Positions 1 to 11,197 are shown, counted from the stretch's first letter. The stretch is 64,000 nt of DNA from Mesostigma viride (GCA_009746045.1 RPFO01000163.1:109358-173357), one strand, 5' to 3'. Notes: generated from the letters alone by a model not told the origin. Program-made: numbers and translations.

Positions 1-7
1 ATAGGTC

Positions 8-39
8 AACTCAGTCCTCCTGCATGTGAGGACTGAGTT
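8..39. repeat. perfect 12-bp stem-loop
   Basis: Twelve bases (AACTCAGTCCTC, 8-19) are followed by an 8-base spacer and their exact reverse complement (28-39). It lies just beyond the 3' side of a LINE ORF1 fragment on the minus strand. It could be a transposon end or a LINE RNA hairpin; nothing decides between them. Confidence 0.6.
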
Positions 40-54
40 TCTACAGACGACGAG

Positions 55-348
55 TTAATGGAGCTTAGCGACGATGTCGTGAACAGGTAGCTGGAAGAAG
101 CTGCACAGGATAGCGAGGCGGTTGTCTGGCCTCAGTGGCCTGGCGATGAACCCCTCCACGTGGGCGGCGGGAATGGCCCCGTTGGGCCCCATGAGCTTGC
201 GTTCCTGGGCTAAGAACCTGATGATGTTGGTGCATTCTTCCTTCGTCAGGGCCAGCCATTGAAAGAAAGAAAACACTCTGTCGCCTGGGAGGTAATGGCT
301 CCATTTATTTAACCATGGATGTACATGCGCGCCTATGGTGTGCCACAC
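55..348 (-). pseudogene. LINE ORF1 N-terminal fragment
   Basis: The minus strand encodes about 97 residues containing KWSHYLPGDRVFSFFQW and FLAQERKL. These match the N-terminal part of the ORF1 at 16.45-17.78 kb (KWSQYLPGDGMFSLLEW and FLTQERKL). This is the region before the coiled coil of an L1-type ORF1, a nucleic-acid chaperone of the retrotransposon RNP. No RRM-like or C-terminal part follows, so it is a truncated copy. It is the left-most trace of the LINE cluster. Confidence 0.6.
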
Positions 349-439
349 CGCAGATGATGCCTAGCTTTATTTAGTTATGCTGTGCCCATGCAGAGAGATA
401 CTCTCTGCTGAGAAGCCATGCCCTAGCCATTGTTTAGCC

Positions 440-640
440 ATGATGATCTTCCCCCTATGTCTGCGCCCCTAGGTGCTGGAATACATAGTGGTGTGCAGGT
501 GCATTTTGTGCACCGGCCAGAGCAGGTGTAGTATACACCCTACCCTTGCAGGAAGAAGCCATATGCCCTCTCTCGGGGCTATGAGCAACATTTACTCCCA
601 ACGGAGTTATGTTACAATTCAATTCAATTCAATGCCAGTG
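440..640 (+). repeat. LINE 3' UTR remnant with (AATTC)n tail
   Basis: The segment matches other LINE 3' UTR pieces at 2.7 and 3.4 kb, with shared words such as GTGCAGGTGCA, GAGCAGGTG and CATATGCCC. It ends in a short stem-loop (ACTCC-CAA-CGGAGT) followed by TATGTTAC and a short AATTC microsatellite at about 617-636. No coding sequence is seen. From 641 to 1011 there is further 3' UTR-like non-coding sequence (CCATGCAGAGAG, CTCTGCTGAGA) without a gene. Confidence 0.55.
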
Positions 641-1011
641 GAGGTTGTGGGTTAACACTGGGAATGCCCCTAAAACCCCTCAGGCTCCGGGAGAGGGCTT
701 TATATTCTCCCAAACCGGCGCCTCTAAATCAATGTGTGCGTTCCAAGCCTATCTGTGGGCTCGATCTGGACCATGGGGCAGCCTTATACTGTATCCGCTA
801 TGAGTCAGCCATGCTTTGCCCATGCAGAGAGCCATGCACTCCTCTCTGCTGAGACGCCATCATCATGCCCAAGCCATTGCCTAGCCATGATCATTCTCCA
901 CCCCAGCCACGAGCCACGAGCCAGTGACGAGGTAGCCATGGCTGTCGGAGCTCATAACTTTCACGTTTGAGCCCCGAATTCAGCTGTGAATATCACAATC
1001 GCTTCGTCTTT

Positions 1012-2770
1012 CTTAGACGCACATGCTGATATAATTTTCCGAAGCTATAAGAACGCACTGTATGATGAGCAAACGCCCCTTGCCGCAACGCAGCCTGGTG
1101 GCTGCGCTCGCCAATGAAAGTCCGTCTGCAGCTTCGGCAGCAGATTCGCCCTCAAGCCCGGAAGGCAACGGTGACACTAGTCGTGCACTGGTGGTTGCCC
1201 AGCCCCCTCACGGACTTGCCTCGCCCTCTGCATCGCCTGAGCCTAAACGCAGCCGCCCTGAGGATCCGCCCCCTGACGAGCCGGGCTGGAAAGAAATCGA
1301 CTTTGACGCCAAATCAGCTGCCCATGGTGGACACAAGGCCAAGCAGCTCCCATCCAGTTTATGAACGCCGTGTTCTTCGGGTCGCGCACCTCGCTTCTTG
1401 CCCTGTGCAAGCACTTTTACGTCCAAGGTCGCATCATTTCGCCTACCCGCGGTGATTATCACCCGGATCTGTCCCGCTACTCCCGCCCCCGCCTTCAGCT
1501 CCTCGCCCTCTGCTGCCTCCTCGGGCGCTCTGTCGCCGAGATCTGGGCCCCCCCCTCCACCTCCGAAATTCGCTCCATCATCAACAAGGCCATCGAACAG
1601 CACGTGACACCCCTGGCTGCAGATGTGGCGGCCATGCAGGGCGGCACGCTGGCTGCCGAGCTTCCCCTCCTCTCCTCCACCACCACCGCCACCTCCACGC
1701 TCCTCGCCTCCACCTCCACGCCTCACCGCCCAGCTCCTCGCCATCGACAAGCGCCTGCAGGACCATGCCATAGCCATTGAATGCTTGCAGAACACCGCCG
1801 GCATCACTGCCCAGGCGGTGAAGGACATCGCCGCTCGGCCAGCGCCTGCTGGCCCCATGCCGGCGCTGCTCCTCCCACTGATCCCGACCTGGGCGGACAT
1901 GCTTAAGCAGCATGCCACCTCCACCACCTCCGCCGTCGCCGCCCAGCTTAAGCAGCAGACGCTGGACCTCCGCGAGGAGGCCGAGCTCGCCAAGCGCAGC
2001 CTTAACGTCATAGTCAAGCACTTCGACCCGCTGCAGGACGAGACCTCCGAGACCCTTGCCCTGGCGTTTGAGAACCAAATCCTTGTCCCCATGGCTATCA
2101 CTGGTAAGGGCAAGCCGCGGGGGGTGACCCGGCCGCCTTCCCCGCTCGCGGGGTAAGGCCGGCCCCTTCCCCTTGCTCCTCACCTTTGACACCATGGCGG
2201 ATAAGATGGAGTTCCTCAAGTGTCGCAAGCGGCTTGGGGGGACCGCCTACACGCTGGACGACGACTTGACCTTGACGCAGCAACAACGGCGACGGGAGCT
2301 ATGGCCGACCTACCTCCAGCTTCGGCAGACGGCGGGGCAGAAGCCGGTCTACTGGAAGGGGGCGGACATCTACGTCGCCCACAAGCCCTGGCAGGCCACC
2401 CCTGCCGCCCCAGCCACCCCAGCCACCCCAGCCTAGGGAATATATAGCAGTAGTGTAGACTAGAAAGCTTAGTGACGTGGCCATGTATGCCTACGTGATG
2501 GGCCCACACCCGCCCTTACAATAGCCGTAGCAATTTCGAGTCATGCTCTGCCCATGCAGGGAGTTACTCTCTGCTGAGAGGCCATGTGTACCCCAGCTAT
2601 AGCCTAGCCACATACCTTCCACCCCATATGTCATGCAGGCCCTCTAGGCCCTCTCCTAAAGCCGCCTTGTGTGCCTGTGCTTGTTTAGGAGGCATGACCC
2701 ATCATGGCGGTGCAGGTGCACCTTGTGCACCCAGAGCAGGTGATAGTTGTACATCCTACACCTGCAGGTT
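1012..2770 (+). mobile_element. degenerate ORF1-only LINE
   Basis: The unit opens with TTCTTAGACGCAC, nearly the same start as the element at 16.37 kb, then a short 5' UTR, a broken ORF1 (1062-2436) and directly a 3' UTR. No endonuclease or reverse transcriptase follows. Its 3' end is obscured by an inverted LINE fragment that begins near 2,767. The layout resembles mammalian HAL1 (ORF1-only L1) elements, but an internal deletion of a full element is also possible. Confidence 0.5.
1062..2436 (+). pseudogene. LINE ORF1 pseudogene
   Basis: The reading frame starts at ATG 1062 (MMSKRPLPQRS) and changes at about 1,360, about 1,750 and about 2,160, so at least three frameshifts break it. The N-terminus has the PSASPEPKR motif shared with the ORF1 at 16.45 kb. 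A helical middle (about 1,740-1,990) precedes an RRM-like part (VIVKHFDPLQDETSETLA), and the C-terminal domain has RKRLGGTAYTLDDDLT and RRRELWPTYL. The last two match the C-terminus of the intact-looking relative. The product would bind LINE RNA. Decay makes expression unlikely. Confidence 0.65.
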
Positions 2771-3155
2771 AAAATTAAATTAAATTAAATTATAACATAT
2801 GCCTCCGTGGGGAGGTCATGTAGCACATATTTCATGATGGATGGGGTGGAGGAAGCCGCGTGATCGAACTATCCTAACTCTATCTAGAAAATCCTAACTA
2901 CACTACTCATCAAAACGCCTCCTCCGCCGTTGGGGGGAGGTGGCTTGCCCACAGGGTCGGGCGTGTGCGCCTTGACAATCTTCTTCCACCGCGTCTTGTC
3001 CTGCAATGATGGCAGTCCAAAGACGGGAGAGAGAGTGGATGCGGTGCTCAAACTGGGCTGGGACCACTAGGTCGTCCAGCAACATCTGAACGTAGTTGGT
3101 GACAGGTTTCCCTACCCTTTTGGGAATGTCCTTGGGGCCAGGCCAGGTCAGAATG
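2767..3155 (-). mobile_element. 5'-truncated LINE 3' end, inverted
   Basis: On the minus strand the C-terminus of a LINE ORF2 (to a stop near 2,903; SLSRLWTA and RRRRRFDE) is followed by a 3' UTR, a CCTCC/GGAGG stem-loop and an AATTT pentamer tail at about 2,770-2,793. The same sequence lies at 7,840-8,225 in the opposite orientation, differing by small indels. The two copies flank about 4.7 kb of non-coding DNA. Confidence 0.65.
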
Positions 3156-3740
3156 TGCCGCCCTGGCTGTCCAAGCCGCTGGGGGCCGGCCAGACCAAGG
3201 GTGGTGTCGACCTGGCTGGTGCGGGCAAGGTGTCCTACAAATGCTACCTGCAGGTTGTCGCCCTGATTGTATTACAAACCCATAGATGCCCCTTTCTCTG
3301 GGCTATGTGTTACATATCACTCCCCACGGGGCTATGATTTTAATTAATTAATTAATTCTCCACCCCGTGTCCGCAACTTTGCACAGGCCCTGGAATACAT
3401 GGTGGTGCAGGTGCACCACCATCTCACCTCAGTTGTGCACCCCGAGTAGGTGGCAGTCTACACCAATTAACCACCTGCAGGTTGTCGCCTAGAATGTATT
3501 GAAAACCATATGCCCCTTCTCAGGGATGTGTGTTACATATCCTCCCCACGGAGGTATGTTCTTAATAATTATTAATGCCAGTGGTGCCCAAGGGAAGACA
3601 AGTATCTCTGCCCCATTCCCAGTGTGCACCATACAGGGATGTGAAGCACTACACGTGTCCCCCACGGGACCGCGAATAATAAATTAACTAATGGAGGCCA
3701 TACAACATTGAGAGACGTACATCAGCTACAAGTCATGCAC
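3156..3740 (+). repeat. tandem LINE 3' UTR copies with microsatellite tails
   Basis: Two successive 3' UTR units each pass through CTGCAGGTTGTCGCC, CATATGCCC-like and TTACATATC words and end in a stem-loop. The first ends at CTCCCCACGGGG (about 3,318), the second at CCTCCCCACGGAGG (about 3,541). Each is followed by TATG and an AT-rich tail (TTAA repeats at 3,338-3,357; AATAATT at 3,556-3,572). No coding potential is seen. Confidence 0.55.
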
Positions 3741-6700
3741 GTAGCCATTAATTAACCCTTCAATTGTGTCAACTGGAACCACCAGAACGGACTGAGTATG
3801 GGCATCTTAGTAAGTATGAGAGTATCTAGCCAAATAACATTTTCTGGCCCACCCTTGGAACCAAGGATGCTTTTATATCAAATAACTTTGGGGTCATGTC
3901 ATTGGTCACATATCTATGCCCCACAGCTGCTATAAATAGCACCCCCCCCAAGGGGGTACGGTGCAGATGGGGTTCAAGAGATATATAATGCAATATGGAC
4001 CATTTCTCAAAATCTGCTGACCCTGGCCCTTTGAGGGGAGTTTAAGATAATCACAGGCATGCCATAGATGCATTCACAACATGACATGCCATAGAACTGC
4101 ACAGGCTAGCTAGCATACAGCCCAAAATAGCTCAGACCGTTATAACGGGTGCAGTTATTTTGGGGTGTTTTGGTAGCACTACCGTATAGGCATTCAATTC
4201 CAACGTGGCACAAAACATAATAGATGGCCACACATGCATTCCCAAACACATTTCCAGCTTAAAAATCACAACAGCATGCTATACAACAAGTATAAAGCTT
4301 GTGCCAAGGCCCAAAACCAAGCGTATAACGGTTTCACAAGGAGCTACATTATCAATGCATCCAACACACTATAAAGCAATTCCAATGATTGGCAATGATA
4401 GAGAAAACAAAAGAACTCACCTGGTTGTGCTTCCATGCAAGCAGGCCCTGGCCATTCATGTTTCTTGCATGCACTATGGACGCACAAGCAGAAGGATAAC
4501 TTGGGCCAGCAAACCAAGAAGCAATGCCTAGAGCTGGCCAGAAAACCAATTGTCTCGCTATGTCTGTGCAGGGAAAAGCATCCCGTTATCAAGCCCACCA
4601 TGTTAAGAGACAATACCAAACGCTACTTCACTGGTTTCGTTGAAGCCTTAGCTAATAGCAATCAAATCTGGTCCAAAATCTGCGTGACATAGTGGTATTC
4701 CCCAACCATCACAAGCGAACGCGTACAAGCACTAAAGCAACAAAACGACAAGCAAAAACCATCGATTACATGTCTACAAGTAGTTTATAAACGATAGGAC
4801 GACTTGGTACTGTAATGTATAAACGCTAACATGTTAATACGTACCAGGTCGAAACCGCAGATTACCTGCTGTGCGGGAGCCATCACTCCCACCTCACGGA
4901 CATAGCCTCGAACCTTTCCTGGCCGTCATCGCTAATAAAACATGTCAAGAATAACGTAACAATTCTATCCACGCGCAAATATATGGACGTTTGCTGCCGA
5001 ACAACAGGTAGCATACGCACTGTCACCGCCTGGCCGCTGACAGGATCTGCTGCACCGATTAGAACCTAGAGACATACTTGCGCACATCCAGACGCTTCAC
5101 GGCCAGAGATATAACCTTTATAACACTCAAGGATAATTACTACAAAATTTGAGTTCAAAATTCCAAGCCATGCTCTCGTACCAGTCATTTGCCTGCACCG
5201 CCATAGCCGCGGACGTCAATTATTTTCATTCACGTCGGTCCCGTTTGACCATGGTACCCCCCCAACTTTGATTGAGTATATCTCCCTGGCCAGTTGTCCA
5301 AAGTACGGTCTGAATAGTGCCAGGCATAGCTTACGTCTAGATCTTTCGATCCCCCCAGGTTTGACCGTTGAATTATTTTTGGCGCGGCGCCTGGTTCTGC
5401 CACAAAGTCAGTCCGTTAGAGTGGCGCGAGTTCAACTGGCGCCACGAAAACGGACTCAGTACAAATTAAGGGTTAAGGGGATGTGGCACCTCAAAACCCT
5501 TAAAATTGACATATGCTAATATCACTTGAAATTCATTTGCACAATGCTAAGTTATGATTGGGGGCACTAAATAACATCTCTAGTGAGTTGTCCATGCACT
5601 TCTTGGGGGTACTACCCCCATATATACGCCAATAATGCGCTATAAATAGCAAAAGACGCTAACTAGGGCTGGTTATGCCCCAGCCAATCCACAAAACAGT
5701 TTGACCCAAAAAGCACAAGCCACGTAGTAACGTCCTGGGACATCGCAAACAGCAACTTACATGGGGCATATGGACACCGCCGTTCAAAAAATAGACCGTG
5801 GCGCCAAAAACGCGATTTTTTTCACTTAAAAAAATAAAACAATTCATAAACTTGTCAGATCAAGCCAAAAAGCACTATTAAATTTCGGCACGGGCGCTCC
5901 AAGCCACAGTCCAAGTTTGAGGTCAATCGGACAACCCTAGCTCAAGTTATTGCGTTTGGCAGATGCCACTCGCACGACCGCTAAAGAAGGTTTTTCTTTG
6001 TACAAGGCCACTTAGGCATGATGTTTTCCATCCAAAAAGCCTGAAAGCATGCCCTACTCGATCACAAAACATAAGCAAACGCCTAGGCACCTCATCTGCC
6101 CTCACCTGCCCTCGGCATGGCCAACCTTGCCAGCGCAAGCATAGCAACACGATCGCTAGGCATACATGCCAAGAGAGCATACACTATACTCAACCCAAGG
6201 TTACCTTGTAAACTTCATGCCAAGAACTCAGCAAATCTATGACCAAAAGCACCTCTAACTCTTGCTCACTGATGACGACACATGCTCAAGGTCGGGGGTC
6301 ACTGTGGCACGCACTGATGGGTTTCCTAGACGACCACCTGACAAGGCGCTAAGGACCACTCAGTAACCAAGTAAACACAATTACACTTTGCATGCCATCC
6401 AACATGCATCAAATACATGCTTAATATGTTATGAAATACAAATGGGTGGCCACACACCTCATACCCCTTCACCGTCCCTCGAGCATGGCCAGACTTATAA
6501 GCATGTGAATAGCAATATTGATGATGGCACTAAAATGCCTAATCAGCATTTTCTATGTTTCTCCCAGGTTAGAGTGTTAAGGTTTATGCCAACCAAGCTA
6601 ATCAACACTGCAGCGACTCCTTAACTGCCCTACCTGAGATGGGCAACAAACTGGAACGATGGAGGGCAAGGAACCAAGGAGATCATGGCATACAAAGCTT

Positions 6701-7767
6701 GCATGCAGTCAACCATGTCAACCATGGTTGGCTCAGCACATTGCAGTCTTTTGACATCATCATATCAAGGGAAAGCTCAAATAAACCAATGGTGGCAGCT
6801 ATCTACATGCAGTCACACAAATGCAATATCTCCAACATGATCGTCAATAAAACACTTCCTCCCCTGCACGATAAAATGGAAAGAAACCATTGGCGGGCCT
6901 CCAGCGCATGAGCGCTGTGATGCCGCTGCGAAGAGAGGGTGCGTCACTCTCACACAACTAGAAGCTTCCATACGCACAACATCCTTGCCAGAACACGTTT
7001 CATGAAATACCTTAAACCTTCCCGAGAAGCAATAGGCTTCGACTGAAGCGGCCTTGACCACGACATCAACGAAAACAATCTAAAGCTGCCAGGTATTCGA
7101 CAACACCACGGCAAGCAACGGCGAGCTAGCTGGCGGAAACTGCCCAAAAAGAACGAAAAAAACTTCGAACGATGAGCTAATAGAAGAAAGAACTGATAGC
7201 ACAGAATGTTCATTCGCGGCAAATCTATACATTGCCCTCGCAGATCCCTCGCCCAGGCGCGCAACAACGGCCGTTCTTCCATGGAAGGTTCCGACATGCA
7301 CTGCGGAGGCCTGAAGAATTACTTACCGAGAACGGCCGAAAATGTAGCAAAAAGCACCAGTTCGGTTTGGAATTCAATGCTACCGATAAGAATTCATCCT
7401 TCGCGGTCAAAAAGCCCCCCAAAACTGCGAAATTACTGCCGCTATCACGAATTCTATTTTATTCCGCGCGACGAAAAAATGCAGTTTACCCCCCATGCCG
7501 ATGGCAGTAAAAGAAAGCAGCGATATTGTAAATCAGCTACTTGCCGCCACAAACAAACATCATTAAATCATCGTATTCGACATTCGAGCATTTTTTTGGC
7601 ATTTCTCTAGCCTTACATTGCTAGTTTCGCCTAAACGCAGTCGCCATGGCCACTTCCGCAAGGGGTGCGCGCACCGTGCACCCACTTTTCACGGTACGGC
7701 TGGTACCGCGAATTTTTTGGCGCGGAAAAAATTCGGCGCGCCGCGTCCCCTTAAGCCATGAATTACT
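3741..7767. other. non-coding stretch, possible old relative of the 3.4-kb transposon
   Basis: I recognise no gene here; the open frames are short and unlike known families. Between about 3,885 and 4,010 words recur in the same order as at about 12,870-13,010 inside the 3,424-bp transposon: GGGGTCATGTCATT, then a TGCTA..A..AGCAC block, then AATGCAATAT. Further weak matches (AAACCGCA, TTTCCTGGCC) occur at 4.85-4.92 kb and 13.57-13.65 kb. This suggests a diverged copy, but no terminal inverted repeats were found. Confidence 0.3.
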
Positions 7768-8230
7768 CAATTAATTAATTAATTAATGAAGAACATGAAT
7801 GCATTGGGAGTATACGTGACACATGGCCCTGAGACTACGTGGCCTGGCCCCAAGGACATTCCCAAAAGGGTAGGGAAACCTGTCACCAACTACGTTCAGA
7901 TGCTGCTGGACGACCTCGTGGTCCCAGCCCAGTTTGAGCACCGCATCCACTCTCTCTCCCGTCTTTGGACTGCCATGCAGGACAAGACGCGGTGGAAGAA
8001 GATTGTCAAGGCACACACGCCCGACCCTGTGGGCAAGCCACCTCCCCCCAAGCGGAGGAGGCGTTTTGATGAGTAGTGCAGTTAGGATTTTCTAGATAGA
8101 GTTAGGATAGTTCGATCACGCGGCTTCCTCCACCCCATCCATCATGAAATATGTGCTACATGACCTCCCCACGGAGGCATGTTATAATTTAATTTAATTT
8201 AATTTAATTTAATTTAATTTTTAATGGCCC
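7768..8230 (+). mobile_element. 5'-truncated LINE 3' end
   Basis: After a TTAA microsatellite (7,768-7,787) a frame runs from 7,786 to a stop at 8,076. From about 7,840 it encodes the ORF2 C-terminus (SLSRLWTAMQDKTRWKK, HTPDPVGKPPPPKRRRR). The same position in the LINE at 16.1 kb reads DRWQVVMKETTPKPVGAPR, so these are homologous C-termini of related families. A 3' UTR, a CCTCC-CCAC-GGAGG stem-loop (about 8,163-8,176) and about 40 bp of AATTT repeats follow. Confidence 0.65.
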
Positions 8231-8342
8231 TGAGAAGGGGCCTATTGCCATATACTACGTAAGATGTAGGCGTGCTCACATCTCATGCGCACAAAATGGC
8301 CGCTGACGGCGGTATGGCGGCTGACGGCGGAGTTCAGATCTT

Positions 8343-9221
8343 TTGCGTCTGAGCCCCAAATTCGGTCAGACCACTTGCATTCGATGCGCCTTTCTAAGAC
8401 AGCAGCAGCAGCAGCAGCAGCTCCTCCACCAGCTCCAGCAACAACTTGCCGCCTCCATAACTCCTGCCAAGACCACCTATGCCGCCACGCTTCAGAACCC
8501 TACGGAGCTCATCAACGAAATCAAAACAGCCGTCAAGGCCAGCACAAGGGATGCTATGCACGAACCCATTCGCTCATGCAGTATTGTGGTACGTGGCGTC
8601 CCCTCGAACGTCAACGATGCACGCCTGGGCACCTACCTCCGGGGCGACCCCTTCCTGGGGAAGCTCGGCGTGGCCCAAAGCGTCGTCATCAAAACGGCAC
8701 GACGGCTCGGCGGCCCCACCGCCCCTGTCTTGGTGGAATTCCACCGCAAGGAGGACAAACTGCAGGTGCAGAAGGCCCGCCGGAACCTCCACGATACCCA
8801 ACTGAGCATCGACGATTACTATACCCCGGAGCAGCTTGAGGCCCGGGCTGCCGCTTTGAACCGGCCGGAGGTCCACGAGGCTCGGGCAGCCAAGCAGGCC
8901 AACCCGCAACTACGGTGCAGCATCTATGCCCGCCTCTTTAATGGCGTCTTCATCGTCCGCATTAACGGCCAGGACCTTCCTCCAATGACGGCGACCCCCA
9001 TGGATACCGCCGTGCCAGCGCCCCAGCCCCCTGCTCGGCCCCCGCCGTCACCGCCATCGCCACCGGCATCGACGGTCACCTGCTCCCCAGCACGGGTGGG
9101 GATCCGCCGGGGCAACTTCAGCTCAGGTATGGCTGCCAGGCTTGGCCGTCCCCCTAATAAATTCGTTCGCTTTGCACCTGAGCCGGAGCCCGCGCTGCGA
9201 ACCCTTCTCTCCTATCAATGA
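8343..9221 (+). CDS. LINE ORF1 protein (RRM-like)
   Basis: A 292-residue frame. A Gln-rich stretch (residues about 20-40, from a CAG run) precedes a short helical segment. An RRM/L1 ORF1-like core follows: CSIVVRGVPSNVNDARLG, then VVIKTARRLGG, then PVLVEFHRKEDKLQVQKARR. A C-terminal domain contains STDDYYTPEQLEAR-like sequence (SIDDYYTPEQLEAR). A Pro-rich tail follows residue 220. L1-type ORF1 proteins coat the element RNA and act as chaperones. The frame is open throughout, but it is shorter than the relative at 16.45 kb and lacks that protein's N-terminal block, so the true start may be upstream or lost. Its stop overlaps the ORF2 start as ATGA. Confidence 0.65.
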   Translation: MRLSPKFGQTTCIRCAFLRQQQQQQQLLHQLQQQLAASITPAKTTYAATLQNPTELINEIKTAVKASTRDAMHEPIRSCSIVVRGVPSNVNDARLGTYLRGDPFLGKLGVAQSVVIKTARRLGGPTAPVLVEFHRKEDKLQVQKARRNLHDTQLSIDDYYTPEQLEARAAALNRPEVHEARAAKQANPQLRCSIYARLFNGVFIVRINGQDLPPMTATPMDTAVPAPQPPARPPPSPPSPPASTVTCSPARVGIRRGNFSSGMAARLGRPPNKFVRFAPEPEPALRTLLSYQ

Positions 9222-10652
9222 CGACGCTCGCGGCCCCGCGGCTCCGCGGCTTTAGCAGTGGGATCTGCCTAACTCCCCTTCCCGCCCCTTTGCCTTCGCA
9301 GCCCTCGGGCTGTCGGAGAGAGAGCACCGGGTCGGCAGTGAGCCAGGTTCGCCCCGCCTCGCGCGGCCGCCTCCGAAACCTTCAGACTGCACGCATTTCT
9401 TCTGCGTGCAGGCGCAGACTCATTCTACCTGGCCACCCGAGCCAACCGTCGGCGTCGCCTCGACGCGTTGGCAGGAAGAATCGAAACGGTGATTGAAAGC
9501 ATAAGTCCCCAACCCGCCCCCCCTACCCCACCACCTCCACCCCCACCCCATCACCACCCTGCTCCATCTCCGCCCCCACCCCCGCCTGCACCCCCCTTTT
9601 CGGTCAACGCGCGCCCTTGGTCATCGCCACCTTCAACGCCCGCACGCTCCAGCCCGACGCTGACCGCTGTCACTGCCTGCGCAGTGACGACTGTCAGTGC
9701 CATCGAGTCTCCAATCTTATTGGTTTCTGCATCGACAATAATATCGCCATCCTGGGAATCCAAGAACACAGGCGCACTGCATCGGCCCGCGGATCAACTG
9801 CCCATGTTGCTGACGACATCGACGGCTGGCGGTTCTACTACGGAGGCGGCGACGGCACCGGGAACGGGGGCGTCGGTCTCCTCTGCTCCCCGCTCGCCGT
9901 ACGCCACATGGGCGAACCCCAGCTGGTCAACGCTCGGCTCCTCGTGGCCACTTTTCATTCGATGGAGGGCCACTCAACCTACGCCCTGACGGTGGGCGTT
10001 GGTTACGCACCCCACTCCGGCCACCCAGAACAAGACCGCAAGGACTTCTTTGCAGCGCTGGAGAACCTGGCGAACGGCATCCCTGGTCGCAACTACCTCG
10101 CTCTGCTGCTGGACGCCAACGCCACGCTACCACCGGGTAGTGGCGGATGTCAGCACGCCCCCAACGGTACAGTCTCCAATGCCAACACTGAACTTTTTGC
10201 TGATTTGCTTACGACATGCGATTTGGTCACTGCCAACACTCGCTTTCCACATAGTCCAGATGCTTTGGTCACACACACCTCGCCAACTGGCACTGAACGC
10301 TGCATTGACTATGTTGTAATGCGCAAGCGTCATCAAGGATCTGTACTAGCTGCTCGCTCGCATGTGATCCCCCTGGTGCGCTCCGATCATCGCATCGTCA
10401 CCGCCCGCATCCGCCTGCGATTCCCCTCGCCCTTTCGTAAGCACGTGGCACCCCCTGATTTGCGCACACTCCAGTTGCTCGAGAAATCTGACGACGCTCT
10501 GGAGGACTTCCCTGAAAAACGCGCCCACAAGCGCGCCGCAGAGGCGTTTGTCGACGCGCTGGACATCCCGGCCAGCCACGCCCAGCTGTTCGCTGCCGGC
10601 CTGGCATCGGCCCTTCGGCACCTCGCTGACAAGCTGCCCGCGGCCGGGGCCC
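9218..10652 (+). pseudogene. LINE ORF2, N-terminal part: APE endonuclease
   Basis: ORF2 begins at ATG 9,218, overlapping the ORF1 stop by ATGA. A basic and Pro-rich leader is interrupted by TGA at 9,494-9,496 and continues in the same frame into an apurinic-endonuclease-like domain. Visible motifs are ATFNARTL, LGIQEHR (catalytic Glu), GVGLL, VGYAPHSGH, LLLDANA (Asp/Asn), TERCIDYVV and SDHRIVTARIRLRF (terminal Asp-His). This domain nicks target DNA for target-primed reverse transcription. The frame is cut at 10,652 by the transposon; the rest resumes at 14,081. The single stop could be a mutation or a sequencing error. Confidence 0.8.
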
Positions 10653-10654
10653 TA

Positions 10655-10692
10655 CAGGGGTCACCCGCAGTATCGCAACAAGAATCGCAACT
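10655..10692 (+). repeat. left terminal inverted repeat, copy 1
   Basis: Thirty-eight bases, from CAGGGGTCACCC to AATCGCAACT, exactly complementary to 14,041-14,078. Homology stops abruptly at the following poly(A) run. Confidence 0.9.
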
Positions 10693-11159
10693 CAAAAAAA
10701 AAAAATTTATCATCCACTTCGATTAAGGGCAGGTATGGGCACACCATGGCACCTTCACTTTTCAAAAGTGATGTTTGGATGAAAAATGGGAGCGTGCTCG
10801 AGTATCGCAACACCTAGTTCCGCAACTGAAAACCCACCAATTCTAGAGTTCCGCAATGCAACAGAATCGCAACAAACCTGGCAAGTATACCAAAAGTACG
10901 CCGTACACGTGCGCCGGAAGGAATGAATTGTCGCCAATCGGCGTGCAGGATCCGATATGTACTTGCAATAGTTACCGCCGTTGACGATTGATTGGCCGCG
11001 CGGTGTTCAGTTCAGTTCAGTGGGATTCATCGCGCGGAAGTCAGTGCAATAATGAACAAAAACATAAGTGTGCCGCCTCTTCATTGAATAATCAACGACC
11101 TATAATTAGTCTACAACCACTAACCTTTCGTTATCAAACAGTTCCCTAATCATCACGCG

Positions 11160-11197
11160 CGTCATCGTCTCGTCATTGCGCGTCATTACCCCGTCAT
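11160..11197. promoter_or_regulatory. phased CGTCAT (TGACG) site array
   Basis: CGTCAT occurs with its GTCAT at 11,161, 11,172, 11,182 and 11,193, spaced 11, 10 and 11 bases apart. Read on the other strand each is ATGACG, the half-site bound by CREB/ATF and plant TGA-type bZIP proteins. The spacing puts all four on one face of the helix. The array is present in both transposon copies. Function is an inference. Confidence 0.35.

Noticed and set aside
1208-2228. 301- and 215-residue minus-strand frames
   Set aside because: Antisense shadows of the GC-rich ORF1 pseudogene; low-complexity Gly/Arg content and no domain.
4205-4531. 108-residue plus-strand frame as a small gene
   Set aside because: No domain, no support from composition or neighbours; overlapping frames of equal length on the other strand.
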